A stretch of 64,000 bases of DNA from Ephemerocybe angulata (taxonomy: Eukaryota; Basidiomycota; Agaricomycetes; Agaricales; Psathyrellaceae), in assembly GCA_013368325.1 (NCBI GenBank), contig JAACJK010000163.1, positions 3,162,001-3,226,000 of the forward strand, given 5' to 3'. This document shows positions 1-10,562 of the stretch, one piece after another. Each line of letters opens with the position of its first letter. The stretch's first letter is position 1. The notes beneath the pieces were generated by a model. It searched no databases. It saw only the letters and a program-made list of their open reading frames with translations, and had not been told where the DNA came from. The position numbers and the translations under genes were made by a program.

Positions 1-434
1 CGCGACAAGCAACCCTTCATCCTGTTGGCTTCCCATTGCTGCAAAGACTGTAAACGAAAGAAACCGTAGGAGGGTGGTTATCGAATCACATCGTCTTACA
101 TGCGGCTTAAAGCATGTTTGGACACAGGGCCCGAGCGCTCTACCATTTAGGGTATGTCACGAAGATACAACGTTGTCGCTAGTCCCTCCAATTTTAGGCG
201 CGTGTCAAGATTCTGTCCGCCCATATCGTTGAAGCTTTCCCAATTTTGAAAATCTCCGATGAGTAGGAACGGATTGCGGGGGTACTGATGAGAGTTGAAG
301 CTAAGGGGCATTTCCGGCTCGTGGACTCCTTTGGCGCCCGCGTTACGTCAGCAGGACCCTAACCCCAATCGATGACCGCCTAATTGCAATCGACCTTGGC
401 TTTGACTTTTAAAGGTCAACCACCAACCACTGAG
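1..434. other. Left-edge stretch, no gene recognised
   Basis: I see no convincing exon here. It presumably holds the promoter of RRP41 and the end of whatever lies to the left. A tRNA-like A-box on the minus strand near 135-155 was considered and rejected. Confidence 0.4.
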
Positions 435-1311
435 ATGGTGAGTGCGAGTGCGCTGTTCAATATGAATCAGCCTAACTTACTCAGGGCTCAAGAATCGAAA
501 TTCTGAATGAAGCAGGATTCCGTTCCGATGGACGTCGCCAATTTGAGCTGAGAGATCTTACAATCGACCTCGCCAAGCACGGCGAGGCAGACGGGTCTGC
601 TCTTATCTCACATGGCCTGACTCAGGTTCTTGTATCCGTTTATGGACCAAGAGAGGCCAAGATGCGGTCGCACACCTTTCACGACCGCGCCAACATCAAT
701 GTGGAGGTGGTAGTCGCGTCTTTCAGCACAGGAGAACGAAGAAAACGGCAGCGGGGAGACAAGTGCGTATCAAACTTGCTGGCGAAGAAAACTTACCCTG
801 ATGTACGACTAGGCGAGTTCTGGAGTTTGCAGCAACAATCAAATCGACATTCGAACCCGTAATCAGAACAAACCTCTACCCCCGTTCCCAGATCGACATC
901 TATGTCCAAGTTCTCCAACAAGACGGGAGCACGTTGCAGACCTGCATAAACGCCGCCACTCTAGCTCTCATGAACGCCGGAATTCCAATGACGGATTTTG
1001 TCTGCGCTGTTACGGGAGGTGTGCACTCGACATCACCCATGCTCGACCTGAGCACCCTCGAGGAAAACGACATCCCCCACGTTACAGTCGCCGTCATGCC
1101 CAAAACAAAAAAGGTCGTCCTTGTGACGATGGAGACGCGCTTGCACGTCGATCGCTTCGAAGAGATTCTCAACCTAGCTCGGGACGCGGGAGCCATCCTC
1201 CACCAGGAAATGAAGGAAGCCATCCTTGCTCGCTCTGCTACCCTCGTTGCGCTTGCGGAACCAGTCACGAAAAACCAGAACAAAGGGGACGACGATGTGG
1301 TTATGGATTAA
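435..1311 (+). CDS. RRP41: Exosome complex RNase PH-like subunit RRP41
   Basis: Subunit of the six-member ring of the eukaryotic RNA exosome, which processes and degrades RNA 3' to 5' in nucleus and cytoplasm. The family's eukaryotic ring is catalytically dead and threads RNA to Rrp44/Rrp6. Exons are 435-437, 485-762 and 813-1311, giving 259 residues with phases closing exactly. The N-terminal RNase PH domain opens with the RSDGRRQFELRDL motif; later come ADGSALISHGLTQVLVSVYG and, after intron 2, the LEFAATIKSTFEPVI block and a CAVTGGVHS stretch. The first exon holds only the ATG, followed by a 47-nt intron with a GTGAGT donor. The C-terminus ends in a short acidic tail. Identification rests on the well-conserved domain and normal length. 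Confidence 0.93.
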
Positions 1312-1664
1312 TATATCACCTTCTTATCCTGCAGTCAGTTCTCAGATACCAAAGACCTTCTGGCAAGAGTGAAAAGCAAAGTAGGTTTGCCCACTGGCAG
1401 TGGTTTCCGGTCCCATCATTCTCCCGCACTTGGTGACTCCTCCGCTGCCACACTTCCGTCAAGACAACTCAGAATCTCGGTAGGTGGTATCAACTTGGAA
1501 CACGGAATACAGCACTTTATATTACAGAACGAGATACATCTACAAGATCGTCACAAGGTAATCCAGTTCCGCACCAAACAGATCCGTCATACTATACAAG
1601 AGGAAGGAAAATGAGAAAAGATATCGTAAAAGGTTCGTTATAAAGACGCATAAAGATATAAAAT
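1312..1664. other. Intergenic, 3' flanks of convergent genes
   Basis: No gene recognised. This 353-bp stretch separates the stop of RRP41 (plus) from the stop of the tail-anchored GTPase (minus), so it should hold both 3' UTRs. A short open frame at 1369-1614 has no recognisable product. Confidence 0.5.
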
Positions 1665-3312
1665 TTAATAAGGGACCGCTCGAGAACGCTGAACGATAGG
1701 GACTATGATCAACAACAACAGGCCAACGAAAAGGAAAAAGCGGAGCTCATCCCATGGCTCCTGTCCGTCTTTCGGCCGGCGACGATCTCTGCGTGAGCTA
1801 GTGTGCACGGCCCGTGACTGGGTATGGGTGTTGTCAGGCTCTCTGTGCCTCTGGAGCCCACCAGAGTCCCGACGAGTCCGCCTGGTGATCGACGGTTGTC
1901 GTGGGCGCGTAAAGGTAACCTGGGGTTGTGGGTCTGGCGTTATTTCCCTAGATTTTCCCTTGTTCCTAGGTGTGGAGGTAATAATGGGAGCCGGAGCTGG
2001 AGGTAGCGCAGGAATGCTCGAGAAACTATTCTGTCGAGTTCGGGAATGCGAGCGGGAGCGTGGGGTTTGCGTTGGAACCTGCCCAGTCGATGCTGGCTGA
2101 GGAGGGAGAGCCGGAATGGACGACAGGCTGTTTACACGGGACCTGGCACGAGAACCGGGTTGCTGGGCATGGGAATGGATCGAGAAGGCGGGCCCTCCAG
2201 CAGCCGCACTCGTAGACGCTGCAGGTGCAGCAGCAGTGGGGGATATCAGAATCCTCATGGCCTGCGGTGCTGTTTTGATAGCGGTCAATTTGCGACAGTC
2301 CTCGCGTATCTTGTCAAACCTTTCCTTCACCGAGATCATCTCCTTCCTGACATCCCGCGCAGCGGCTATGTCGTTGTCGCCCTTCAACTCGTGGAACTCT
2401 TCCTTGAGCTGACGCATGGTTTGGTGCGACTCTTCCATACGCTTGCGGAAGTCCTTCTGGAGTTCGATACCAGCCGTCGTTTCCGAAACAAGCTTTCCTT
2501 CGTCGACCATCTCTCTCTGGACGAGAAGCGGCATGGGAGTGGTGGTGATAAAGTGCCGAATGATGGTCTGGGCCGGGACGACGCCCAGCTTTCGGTCGTA
2601 TCGAAAGAGAGTCGCTTCATTGTCGAACAAGTGCTTGAAAAGGGTGGATTTCATTCGCATATCGGTTTCCCGGGCCATTGCAGTGCTGGTCTTGACCTCG
2701 TCCCAGCGAGTGGTTACGACCGCCACGTTTCGAAGAGCCCTCCGCCCACACAACTTTTGGAACATGTTCAGGTTTCGTCGACCGGTGCCGCCTACTCGAC
2801 TTGACGCTATGCTGTGTATATAGATGGCCCCTGCAAGGCTCCGCCCATTGGTGTATCTGAAAAGGAAGCCATCGCCCGTGGTCAGCGGGATTGCAGTCCG
2901 GGGAAGCAAGGGGTACAGACTCGGATGCTAGGAATGATGCGATGGTATTCAGGACGTCGGTGTCGCTCTTCTCTGGCGCTTCATCGTAGCCCGGTGCATC
3001 CACAAGTCGAAAACACTGTCCATCGATGAAGAACGGAAGTGATATTTCGACTTTCTCTGTCGATGACGCCAGTCCGTTTCCTATCCGGAGGGTCGAGTTG
3101 CTAACAGCATTAATGAACTGAGTGAACCCCTTCGTGAGTAACATTGACGCTTCATAAAACAGATTGACCCCTCACACTGGATTTCCCTGCTCCGGATTGC
3201 CCAAGAACCCTAAAAATTCGCTTCAACGTCGAAGATGCATGGCGCTGGAGAATTGGACGTACAAGATGAACCGCTCGTCCGTGCCTTGGTCCTTGGAAGG
3301 TTTAGATGTCAT
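1665..3312 (-). CDS. AIG1-like P-loop GTPase with coiled coil and C-terminal membrane anchor
   Basis: Exons on the minus strand are 3312-3263, 3209-3176, 3117-2921 and 2856-1665, giving 490 residues with all phases closing. The second exon is 34 nt and carries the Walker A motif GQSGAGKSS (residues 20-28). G3 is VDAPGY (67-72) and a G4-like motif reads TTRWDE, the pattern of agaricomycete AIG1/G-domain proteins. A coiled coil rich in Lys/Glu/Arg follows (about 210-290), then a Ser/Pro/Arg-rich low-complexity region. The end is a hydrophobic segment of about 16 residues (FFLFVGLLLLIIVPIV) with an eight-residue tail, typical of a tail-anchored protein facing the cytosol. It is divergent from the caspase-GTPase gene at 3924. 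The start is the ATG nearest the conserved ERFIL strand; an in-frame upstream ATG exists. The cellular role is unknown. Confidence 0.82.
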
Positions 3313-3754
3313 TGTCTTCAACGGTGCTGCTATTACAACGCTTCTTACCATGTTCGCGGACGTTGGTGGGCGTTGGTCGGGTTGTGGGCTCGAAGTCGGG
3401 TCCAAAGATGCGTGGCAGCCTCATGGCACGGACCCAATATTTCCAATCACGGCGAAGCGCCTCCTGCTGATGGCGCCTTCGAGCATCCATCCTGCCATCC
3501 CCAAGACATTCTTCTCTTATACTGTCTTCGAGCTTGAGTAGAGGTCCTATTAAGTGTTTCCGGTAGAACAACTGTTAAAATGTATTGAAAGCCGTGAAGG
3601 TCACCGAGTAGATAGGGGCAAACCCCGGGCGGATCAAATCGCATAAGCGGCGGACGTCGGGCCAATGTCAATGAGCGGCTATGAGCGGGCGCTTCCAGGT
3701 CTTTCCTCAACCACGATGTCCCCAAGACCAAGGAGGGCATATTGCCTGCAGGGC
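3313..3754. other. Intergenic between divergent GTPase and caspase-GTPase genes
   Basis: No exon seen. Several open frames on both strands (for example minus 3447-3863) are not supported by codon pattern or homology and overlap the promoter block conserved with the second locus. Confidence 0.5.
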
Positions 3755-3923
3755 GTATCACGAAACTCAATTGTGATTGACACCAATCGATGTGATAAAT
3801 ATACCCTATCTGGGCTTCATCTAAGCCAGGAACGCTATGTTGTCGTTGCCTTTTGGCGCCCAAACCTGGGTTGTCACTCTCCTCTAACCAAGCTTATCGC
3901 TAGACGATCACGACCCACAGAGA
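3755..3923 (+). promoter_or_regulatory. Conserved upstream block of caspase-GTPase gene A
   Basis: About 170 bp immediately before the ATG match the region before the ATG of the second caspase-GTPase gene (55949-56102, minus). Shared strings include GAAACTCAATT, CTGGGCTTC, CTTTTGGCGC, CACTCTCCTC and AACCAAGCT. Similarity is clearly above background but gapped. It is either a conserved promoter/5' UTR or simply the edge of the duplicated segment. Confidence 0.6.
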
Positions 3924-6900
3924 ATGGCTGCAAGGTACGTTATACTTCTCTCCTGGGTTCTCAAAAGTCTCTGACCAGCTATAGGTTTGTCTCGTATGTT
4001 GAACTCGTGTACCCCAAGCGCTGAAGTGTGAGGCAGTTCTCCGAATCTGCATGCCCTGATCATAGGCATAGACGACTATTCCCTCAGCGCTACCGGGTTC
4101 AAACCGTTGAAGGCTGCCGTCTCCGACGCAGATAGATTTCGGGACTGGCTAGTCAATGAGCTCAACGTATCACCGTCGTCTATTCGAAACCTTCGGAACA
4201 AGGCAGCGACTCGGAAGGCCATCGTGAGCGAGTTTCAAAGCCTAGCTACGAAGGCCGCGATTAAAGAAGGCGATCCTATCGTCATCTACTATGCGGGTCA
4301 TGGAAGCGAGGCTCCTGCGCCCAAGGAATGGCACTGGGATTCTCCGAAGATCCAGATGATCGTGCCTTGGGACTACAAACACCCCGACGGAGCCAACCGC
4401 ACTGTGCAAGGGATACCCGATCGCACTCTTGGATTCCTGTTGACGAATATCTCTAAGAACAAAGGCGATAACATCGTACGTTCGTTTTACCTCTATCTAT
4501 TCCACTTGATATCCTCATGCATGCATAGACCGTCATATTCGACTCTTGTCACTCCGGATCTGGCACTCGTTCGGATGAAGGCGACTCCCAGACTAGAGGT
4601 GGCTACTACAGTAGCGAGGTACCTGCAGACCTAGACGAGGGTCTCTTCTCCAGCGCCGGCGGGACTCGAGGCGCACGTGTATCGGAGAGGTTTAGGCACC
4701 ATGGCCTCCGGTCACATGTCCTCCTAGCCGCTTGCGCTCAGCACGAAGAGGCAAGGGAGGAGAAGGATTCTGGAGACTTCACGCGGGTTCTTCTCAAGGC
4801 GCTGTCTGGCGTAGCGACGACCGAAATCACGTACGAGGATCTGATGCAGCGAATGGAGAGCTTGACCAAGTACGTATCTCCTAAGCTCTAAAAGAAAGAA
4901 AACTCATCGTTCTTGCAGGCAAACTCCGCAATGCGAAGGCTTCTTCCGTTCTCGATTCCTCTTCAACAAGAAAGTTCCCAACACCAAGGCGATCTACGAC
5001 GTTGTCCTGAAAGCGAGAAAAGCCACGATCAGTGCTGGGGCCATTCATGGTGTGGAACCTGGGACGAAGTTTGGCCTGTGGAAAAGCCGCGCCGACCTTC
5101 AGGGTCCAGCACACGCGGAAATCAAAATCACCCAGAACGACGATGTACGAGCATACGAGACTATCGTCTCCTACACCCCACGTCCTGCCTTCCCCGGACC
5201 TATGGTCGCACAAATACTTGGCAACCCGAAGCCGAAGCTGGATATCTACGTCCCTCCCGAGATAAAAAGGCTGGATTGCTATAAAACAGTCTTCTCTACG
5301 GAGGGTGGTAGATTGCTCCCTCCTGTGAAAGTCGTCGACACGAAGGGCCTGGCGACTATCGGTTTGAAGTACTTTGGGGATGACGACCCTGTGATCGGGT
5401 TTGAAATGTTGGACCCTAAGGAGGAGAGACAGAAGATACGCCATGTCATCGAACCCACTGTCGATGAACTCCAGGAGGCAATGGCTCATCTTGCGGCGTA
5501 TTATCACCATAAGGATCGAAAAAACATCAAGGCACCTGTTATAACTGGGGATGGAAACAAGAAAGAGCTATTCTCCTCCAAGTTCACGTTCGATGCATTT
5601 GTCTTGGAGGGTCGGGAAGACGGTGCGTACAGGACGACATGGGTTCCCAGCGGTGAAAATCGGAATGTCGAGGGGTCGGGTATCAAGATCACCGTCTGCG
5701 ATGAAACCCAGAACGACTACTATGGCTTCCGCATCACCAACCACACCGATTTTGACGTCTTCCCGTACCTCTTCTACTTCGATAGCTCGAACTTCAGCAT
5801 TAGTGAGCACTTTCTTCGGTCGTCCTTTTCACTTGAACTCGAGCACTCATGATACCCTTACATGATTATAGCGGCGATATACCAGCCGGAAGCGCTGGCC
5901 CAAACTGACGGCAAACATATCGCGCCCCTGAAGAAAGGAAGCTCCCTTCCCATTGGGTATGGAACATCTGGGGTGGTCCCTCAAACGCTATCAATCTGGG
6001 ATCCGGAGGTTGATGTCGAGATGGGGTATCTCCGACTCTATCTGTCCACGAAATATGTCGATCTCTCTTTCATACAGCAAAAGGAAATATCAGAGTCGAC
6101 TAGAGGTCTGGCACCCGCTCCTGTTCCCTCTGGCCCGTCGCCATTCTGGGATTGCATCACCATACCTATCGTCCTGGAGCGAGGGGAGTGGAAACCCCCT
6201 AAGCATATGATTGGGTAAGTGGGTTCAACATGAATAGATGTGCAGGCCAAGTCTAACCCTTTCTGAAAGAATCATCGGTTCGAAAGGGAACGGGAAACAT
6301 ACGGTACTGTAACTATCCCTGAGATCCCGGACGCACCTCGCTAACTTTTCTTTGGTTAGTTCTTGGCAGAACTCTTCAAATCGCTTTATGGGAACCCAGC
6401 CCTGAAGCCGTCCTTCGAAAACACATACGTCAAAGAATACAGCATCACACTTCCAGGATCTGAACCCTTCTCCCTCGTGGACCTGCCTCACTTTCAAGAT
6501 CCCGAGAAAGTCGATAACCACATCGCTGCCTTGCAGGCCACGCTCTCGTACTTAACTCAAGAGTAAGAACGCCGCTTTCGCTTTGCAAGCCTTGACTCGA
6601 CTGACTATACTTCCGCCCATTCTGCAGGTATCAGAAAGGCCGCCGCTTCACATCCTTCATCTGGTGCTACAACATCTCGACCTACCTGTCCGAAGTCGAC
6701 AGCATGAACCTAAAGCTCGTCATGGACCTGTGCGGCAAGGAGATGTTCAAGAACGTCGTCGTCCTCACCACGAACTGGAACAAAGGCGCGATGATGGGCC
6801 TGAACAAGTCTTCTAGTAGAGGGGGAATCGCCGGCGCTATCTCCCCTTTGGAGCGATACCAGAAGAACGAACAGCAACTGTCGGACAACCCCCATATCTG

Positions 6901-7306
6901 CAAGCCGCTCAAGGACGGTGGCGCCCGATTCGAGAGGTTCGGTGTGTTCCGAGATCCCACTCTTCGCGACAACCACCCAGCGACAAAAGTGATCAAAACT
7001 CCCTCAGAACTCCTTAGGCTACTCATAGACAAGGATCCTCGACCCCTGCAAGCTCAGGAGGAGGCGAGTACGACCAGGATCGTGACGCAGACCAGCGCTG
7101 GGAAGACGTTGCAGTCTAAGATCGGCGAGAAGCTGAAGAAGAAGGCCAGCGAGATTCAGTCACTTGAAAACGAGCTGAAGGGGATGAGCAAGAATGACAA
7201 GGATTGGGGGGAAGTGCAAACGGAGAAGAAGGACGCCGAGGAGGATATCGTTCGTTGGAATAAGACGCTCGAGGAGATAGGCAGGGTGAATAGCGTATTT
7301 ATGTAA
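3924..7306 (+). CDS. Caspase / beta-domain / pseudo-GTPase fusion protein A
   Basis: Eight exons: 3924-3934, 4037-4475, 4529-4869, 4919-5802, 5872-6214, 6270-6303, 6360-6562, 6628-7306; 977 residues, every phase closing. Residues about 8-270 are a peptidase C14 caspase-like domain with the dyad in YYAGHGSEA (His92) and FDSCHSGSG (Cys157). QTPQCEG follows, as in fungal metacaspases. Residues about 290-665 match the beta-rich C-terminal region common in agaricomycete caspase-like proteins (YFDSSNFSI, GYLRLYLSTKYVDLSF). The reading frame then runs through a phase-2 intron into a GTPase-like domain: GSKGNGKHT (676-684), VDLPHF (724-729), TTNWN (799-803), ending in a Lys/Glu-rich coiled coil. The G-motifs are degenerate. 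No stop separates the two halves, and the second copy has the same structure. Protease activity is likely; nucleotide binding is doubtful; the biological role is inferred. Confidence 0.85.
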
Positions 7307-7425
7307 TTGAAGTTTATTTCGCCAGTCAGTGTGGTACTATCTCCAGATGTGATTGTCATGTTGTACGTTTCAAATTTAAATGGAACTCCAGTCGTCTTTG
7401 TATTTCTGCGATATTTTGTCGTCAG

Positions 7426-8200
7426 CTAAACCTCGCGGCTACCACGAGGCATGAGCCACTCACTTCTCGGAATCGCGCTCCCCGAGCCTCCGCAAGCTGA
7501 TCCGCCCCGATGAGCAACTCTAAAGTACTTCATAAGAATGTTACTTACATGAGCCATTTGTCCTCTCAGCTGACTACCCACTATTCCGCCTCGCTTCTCG
7601 TCTTCCCGGTGCCCCATGTCTATTCTCCTCGAAAAATGTTTCAACGCAGGATACTCCCTCGCGATCTTAGGGGGAATAAATGGCTTCTTCAAATGCACTG
7701 ATATACCGCCAAAAGCCTCTTCAAAAGCCGATTCGGTGGTCTCTATCACCAGAGAGGCCCCTTCTTTAGACGATCGACGCAGGGTTGCTTCTTCAAACAA
7801 AGATGAGGGGATATTGAAGTGGGAAGCCAGGGATATGGCTGTCTTGATGGCGCCAACGATTCTAATTTCCGATTCAATGAAAGGTTCGTAAATAAGAGCA
7901 GCATGTTGCATACCGTTCCAAGCTCTCCTGCGCAATGTCAGTCCTGGGGGACAGCCGGATAAGTGCTTGACAAGCTTTCACAAGCGACAGGCTTCGCGAG
8001 TAATAGGGCCGAACAACGCAAGCAAGCTTTCGAGCCGCCCCCTCGAACAGATCACGGTCTAGCTTGGTGAAAGCCTCTTCGGAGACAGCCACTGGCATGG
8101 CTGCGTCCAAGCTTGGGAGGATGTAGCGATTATCTCGGTGAGGTGCTCCCAGATGCATGAGGCTGATGTTGTTGGGGGAATAAGAGCTGAGTAACACATA
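7426..8200 (-). CDS. Unrecognised protein gene
   Basis: Not recognised. Two minus-strand frames join if an intron of about 61 nt is removed (GTCGCT donor, CTGAC branch, GCGCAG acceptor near 7930), linking ...RPYYSRSL to RAWNGMQHAALIYE. The product then reads as an ordinary globular protein with an amphipathic segment (ESEIRIVGAIKTAISLASHF). A candidate start is the Met of MHLGAPHRDN near 8157, but the frame stays open to 8302 and overlaps the divergent plus-strand gene. The 3' end may use another intron with a GTAAGT donor near 7545. Boundaries are uncertain and I give no function. Confidence 0.35.
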
Positions 8201-8207
8201 TTTAGAC

Positions 8208-9388
8208 TTGCCGCCCCGAATAACTGGGCGCTTAACTTTCGAACGGCGACAACCACATGGCAGTTTCGAGTTCCGATTCACGCCCCTCCGGACGCGTGGC
8301 ACAGTCGTGTTTCTTGTTCAGCCCAACGTTGTCACACTAAAACTAAAAACAGCTCGTTCCTACTCTTGGATGGCCAACCCACGTATTCTCGACCTTACTC
8401 AACTGACTGTGTCAGGAGAAGCTCCTAACGATGACGGGTATATACATTTCATCAGTGATGTCGCCCTTGAGGCTGGGATGGCGAGTATCGCGTTGTGTTT
8501 ATCCGTTTCATTTACTTGCTCACCGGAACAGACCGACTTCATTGAAAGGGCTTTGGGCATGTACCCCGGTGAAATTGCCAGCACGGACTGCCTTTTTCCT
8601 AATGCCACGTCGGGTAAGCAATTCTTGATCATGACACGAACGTCCCAACTGAACCGTCCCTGGATTGATCAACCGCTTGGATAGTTTCACGGGAACTCAA
8701 GGATAGCTACATGAAATCCGAATGGGCCTTACTCCCGGCTACCGGAGAGTCTATGGACGCGCTTTTACGGTACCTAGCTACCAACTGCCGCAAGCTCATA
8801 CGGGAGAGGAAACGCCTGCCAACTGTGAGTGCCCAAAACGTTCGGCCCCAGTGTCGTAGTTAATTTAAGGGCTCCCAGAACGAAGACACAGTGTATACTT
8901 ATACACTGTTATATTGGCCAGATCTAATTGATATCTATGGTCACCCTGGCGGGGAACGATGCGAACCCGGTGTTCAAATCGTGGCCTCCAAAATCCATCC
9001 TATCTGCGGTTTGGCAATGTGCACTTCTTTTATTGCGAGGAATGGCAAAAGCCGACAGCTCCTGCTTAGCAAGGAAGATGATGAATCTCCTCTCCGCCAG
9101 CTACTCCCCTCCGTTCGCGAACTAGTGAAAGAATATCTCGGCTGCATCCTGCCTCCCATTCCCCTATTTTTCTTCGTGCAGAACCCTGATATCAGGCAGG
9201 AAGGAAAGTTACTCCTAGCTGCAAAGGAGCGAGACCGTCTGGCGGACGATATTGTATATAGACGCAAGCAGGTGAAAGAAGAGCTTGCATACATTGAGCG
9301 GCTTGAAGCTAATCTCGCAAGTATAAATGAAGTCAGCAAGGAGGTGCTCATGGCTCGTATGGATAAAGTGCTAGCGGCTGTAGAGTAA
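8208..9388 (+). CDS. Unrecognised protein with C-terminal coiled coil
   Basis: Exons 8208-8613, 8685-8824 and 8879-9388 join in frame (GTAAGC and GTGAGT donors; TAG and CAG acceptors) to 351 residues. No domain recognised. The last 60 residues are Lys/Glu/Arg-rich with heptad-like leucines (KERDRLADDIVYRRKQVKEE and onward), suggesting a coiled coil. The start is the first ATG of the open frame and lies opposite the possible 5' part of the minus-strand neighbour, so only one of the two 5' ends may be right. The closing of three phases is the main evidence that it is real. Confidence 0.5.
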
Positions 9389-10562
9389 TTAGGTTCTCCA
9401 GCAGCTTACATGGCGCAACAAGGAGCCCTCCCATATCACCATTTGATGTACTCCAAATGTACTCTGCCTCGAACTTTAACGCTCCAGTTTAACCATGATG
9501 GCACACGGTGTTTAAAATGCGTTAAGGGAGTTACGCGGAGGACACTTTGAGGACACTGGCCACTCAATATCCATTCAGGCTGGAGAAGGCCAGTTTGGCC
9601 TCGAATGCCTGACCATTTCGACCGCGATTGTCCGAGGAGAAGCCAGATGCGACGGCATAATTGGGCGCCGCATTTAAGCACCCAGAATACGCTGCGTGAG
9701 TTTTCGCCTCGTCATTTCAATAGACAGCATGATCACCTTTACATTCCTGGCAGAATTGGAGCCCTGCAGCAGTCTCCAGAGCCATCAGACCTGTGTGCCA
9801 CGATCTTCCCTCGGGGACGTCATGCTCGTGAAATCCGCTGTGTCGGTGAGTTTCGGTCCCCGTGCCTTGATGACTCTTCGAGGTTTAATGAGATGGGTCG
9901 CAGGGTGGGCTCTTTCGCCTTTCCTGCCCGAAGGACGCGAGAATAGTCGGTAAATTTTGGGTAAATTCGCCAAAGTGACTTGGCCGGTGCAATGTGAATC
10001 CCTTTTCGTGTAGGTCGGTCAGCGAATGCGATCTAAGGCTGTTCTGGGTGTCTTGATTGCGAGCGATCATTGGCTTAATCATCCCTCTTTGTGAGTATTG
10101 GTGTGGACTCGATTTCTCTGAATGACATACTCCGAGTCACCTGCCGATTCTCGAAAGAATCGAAGCCCTGTGTCCTCCTCCCAAACCATCGGAGCCGTGC
10201 GTCGCGATGCCAGAGGCGCAAGTGCGATCGCCGATCCCAGGAATCCAGGATTCGATTCTCGGGTGCGTCGCCCAAGCTTCAATGCTCCGGTGAGTTTCAC
10301 GCTCTCCTTTCTAAATGATTAGTGAAGGCTTACTCGTCGTCGTCCCTTCCCTTGTCATTTCAGCTCGGCGTGCGTTTGGGATGTAAGCGCGGCCTGTATC
10401 GTCGGATGGGTCTGGCCTGCGCGCGTGCTTGCGTCTTGTGAGTTGGGCATCCACAGAGTAAATGTCAATGGGTATCAAATATATCACAGCAAATGTTAGA
10501 GTAGATGAGGAGTGATCTCAAGATGTAACTAAGGAGGCACCATAGGGAAAGTACCACGAGAC
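9389..10562. other. Long gene-poor stretch
   Basis: Nearly 1.2 kb with only short frames on both strands, none with recognisable content. Several GGTGAGTTTC-like strings (9845, 10289) resemble splice donors, so an untranslated or fast-evolving transcript is possible, but I cannot support one. Confidence 0.35.

Noticed and set aside
75..160. Possible minus-strand tRNA (TGGTAGAGCGC A-box-like string and ATTCGATA T-loop-like string)
   Set aside because: The acceptor stem does not pair, the invariant G-C closing the T-loop is missing, and no sensible anticodon stem forms.
1705..2823. Overlapping plus-strand open frames opposite GTPase A
   Set aside because: They are antisense to the long exon of a gene with clear domains and show Arg/Ser/Gly-rich shadow composition.
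6180..6290. Two separate genes, a caspase ending near 6250 and a GTPase starting near 6270
   Set aside because: No start codon exists for a separate GTPase before its P-loop exon, the intron has good sites and matching phase, and both paralogues have the same join.
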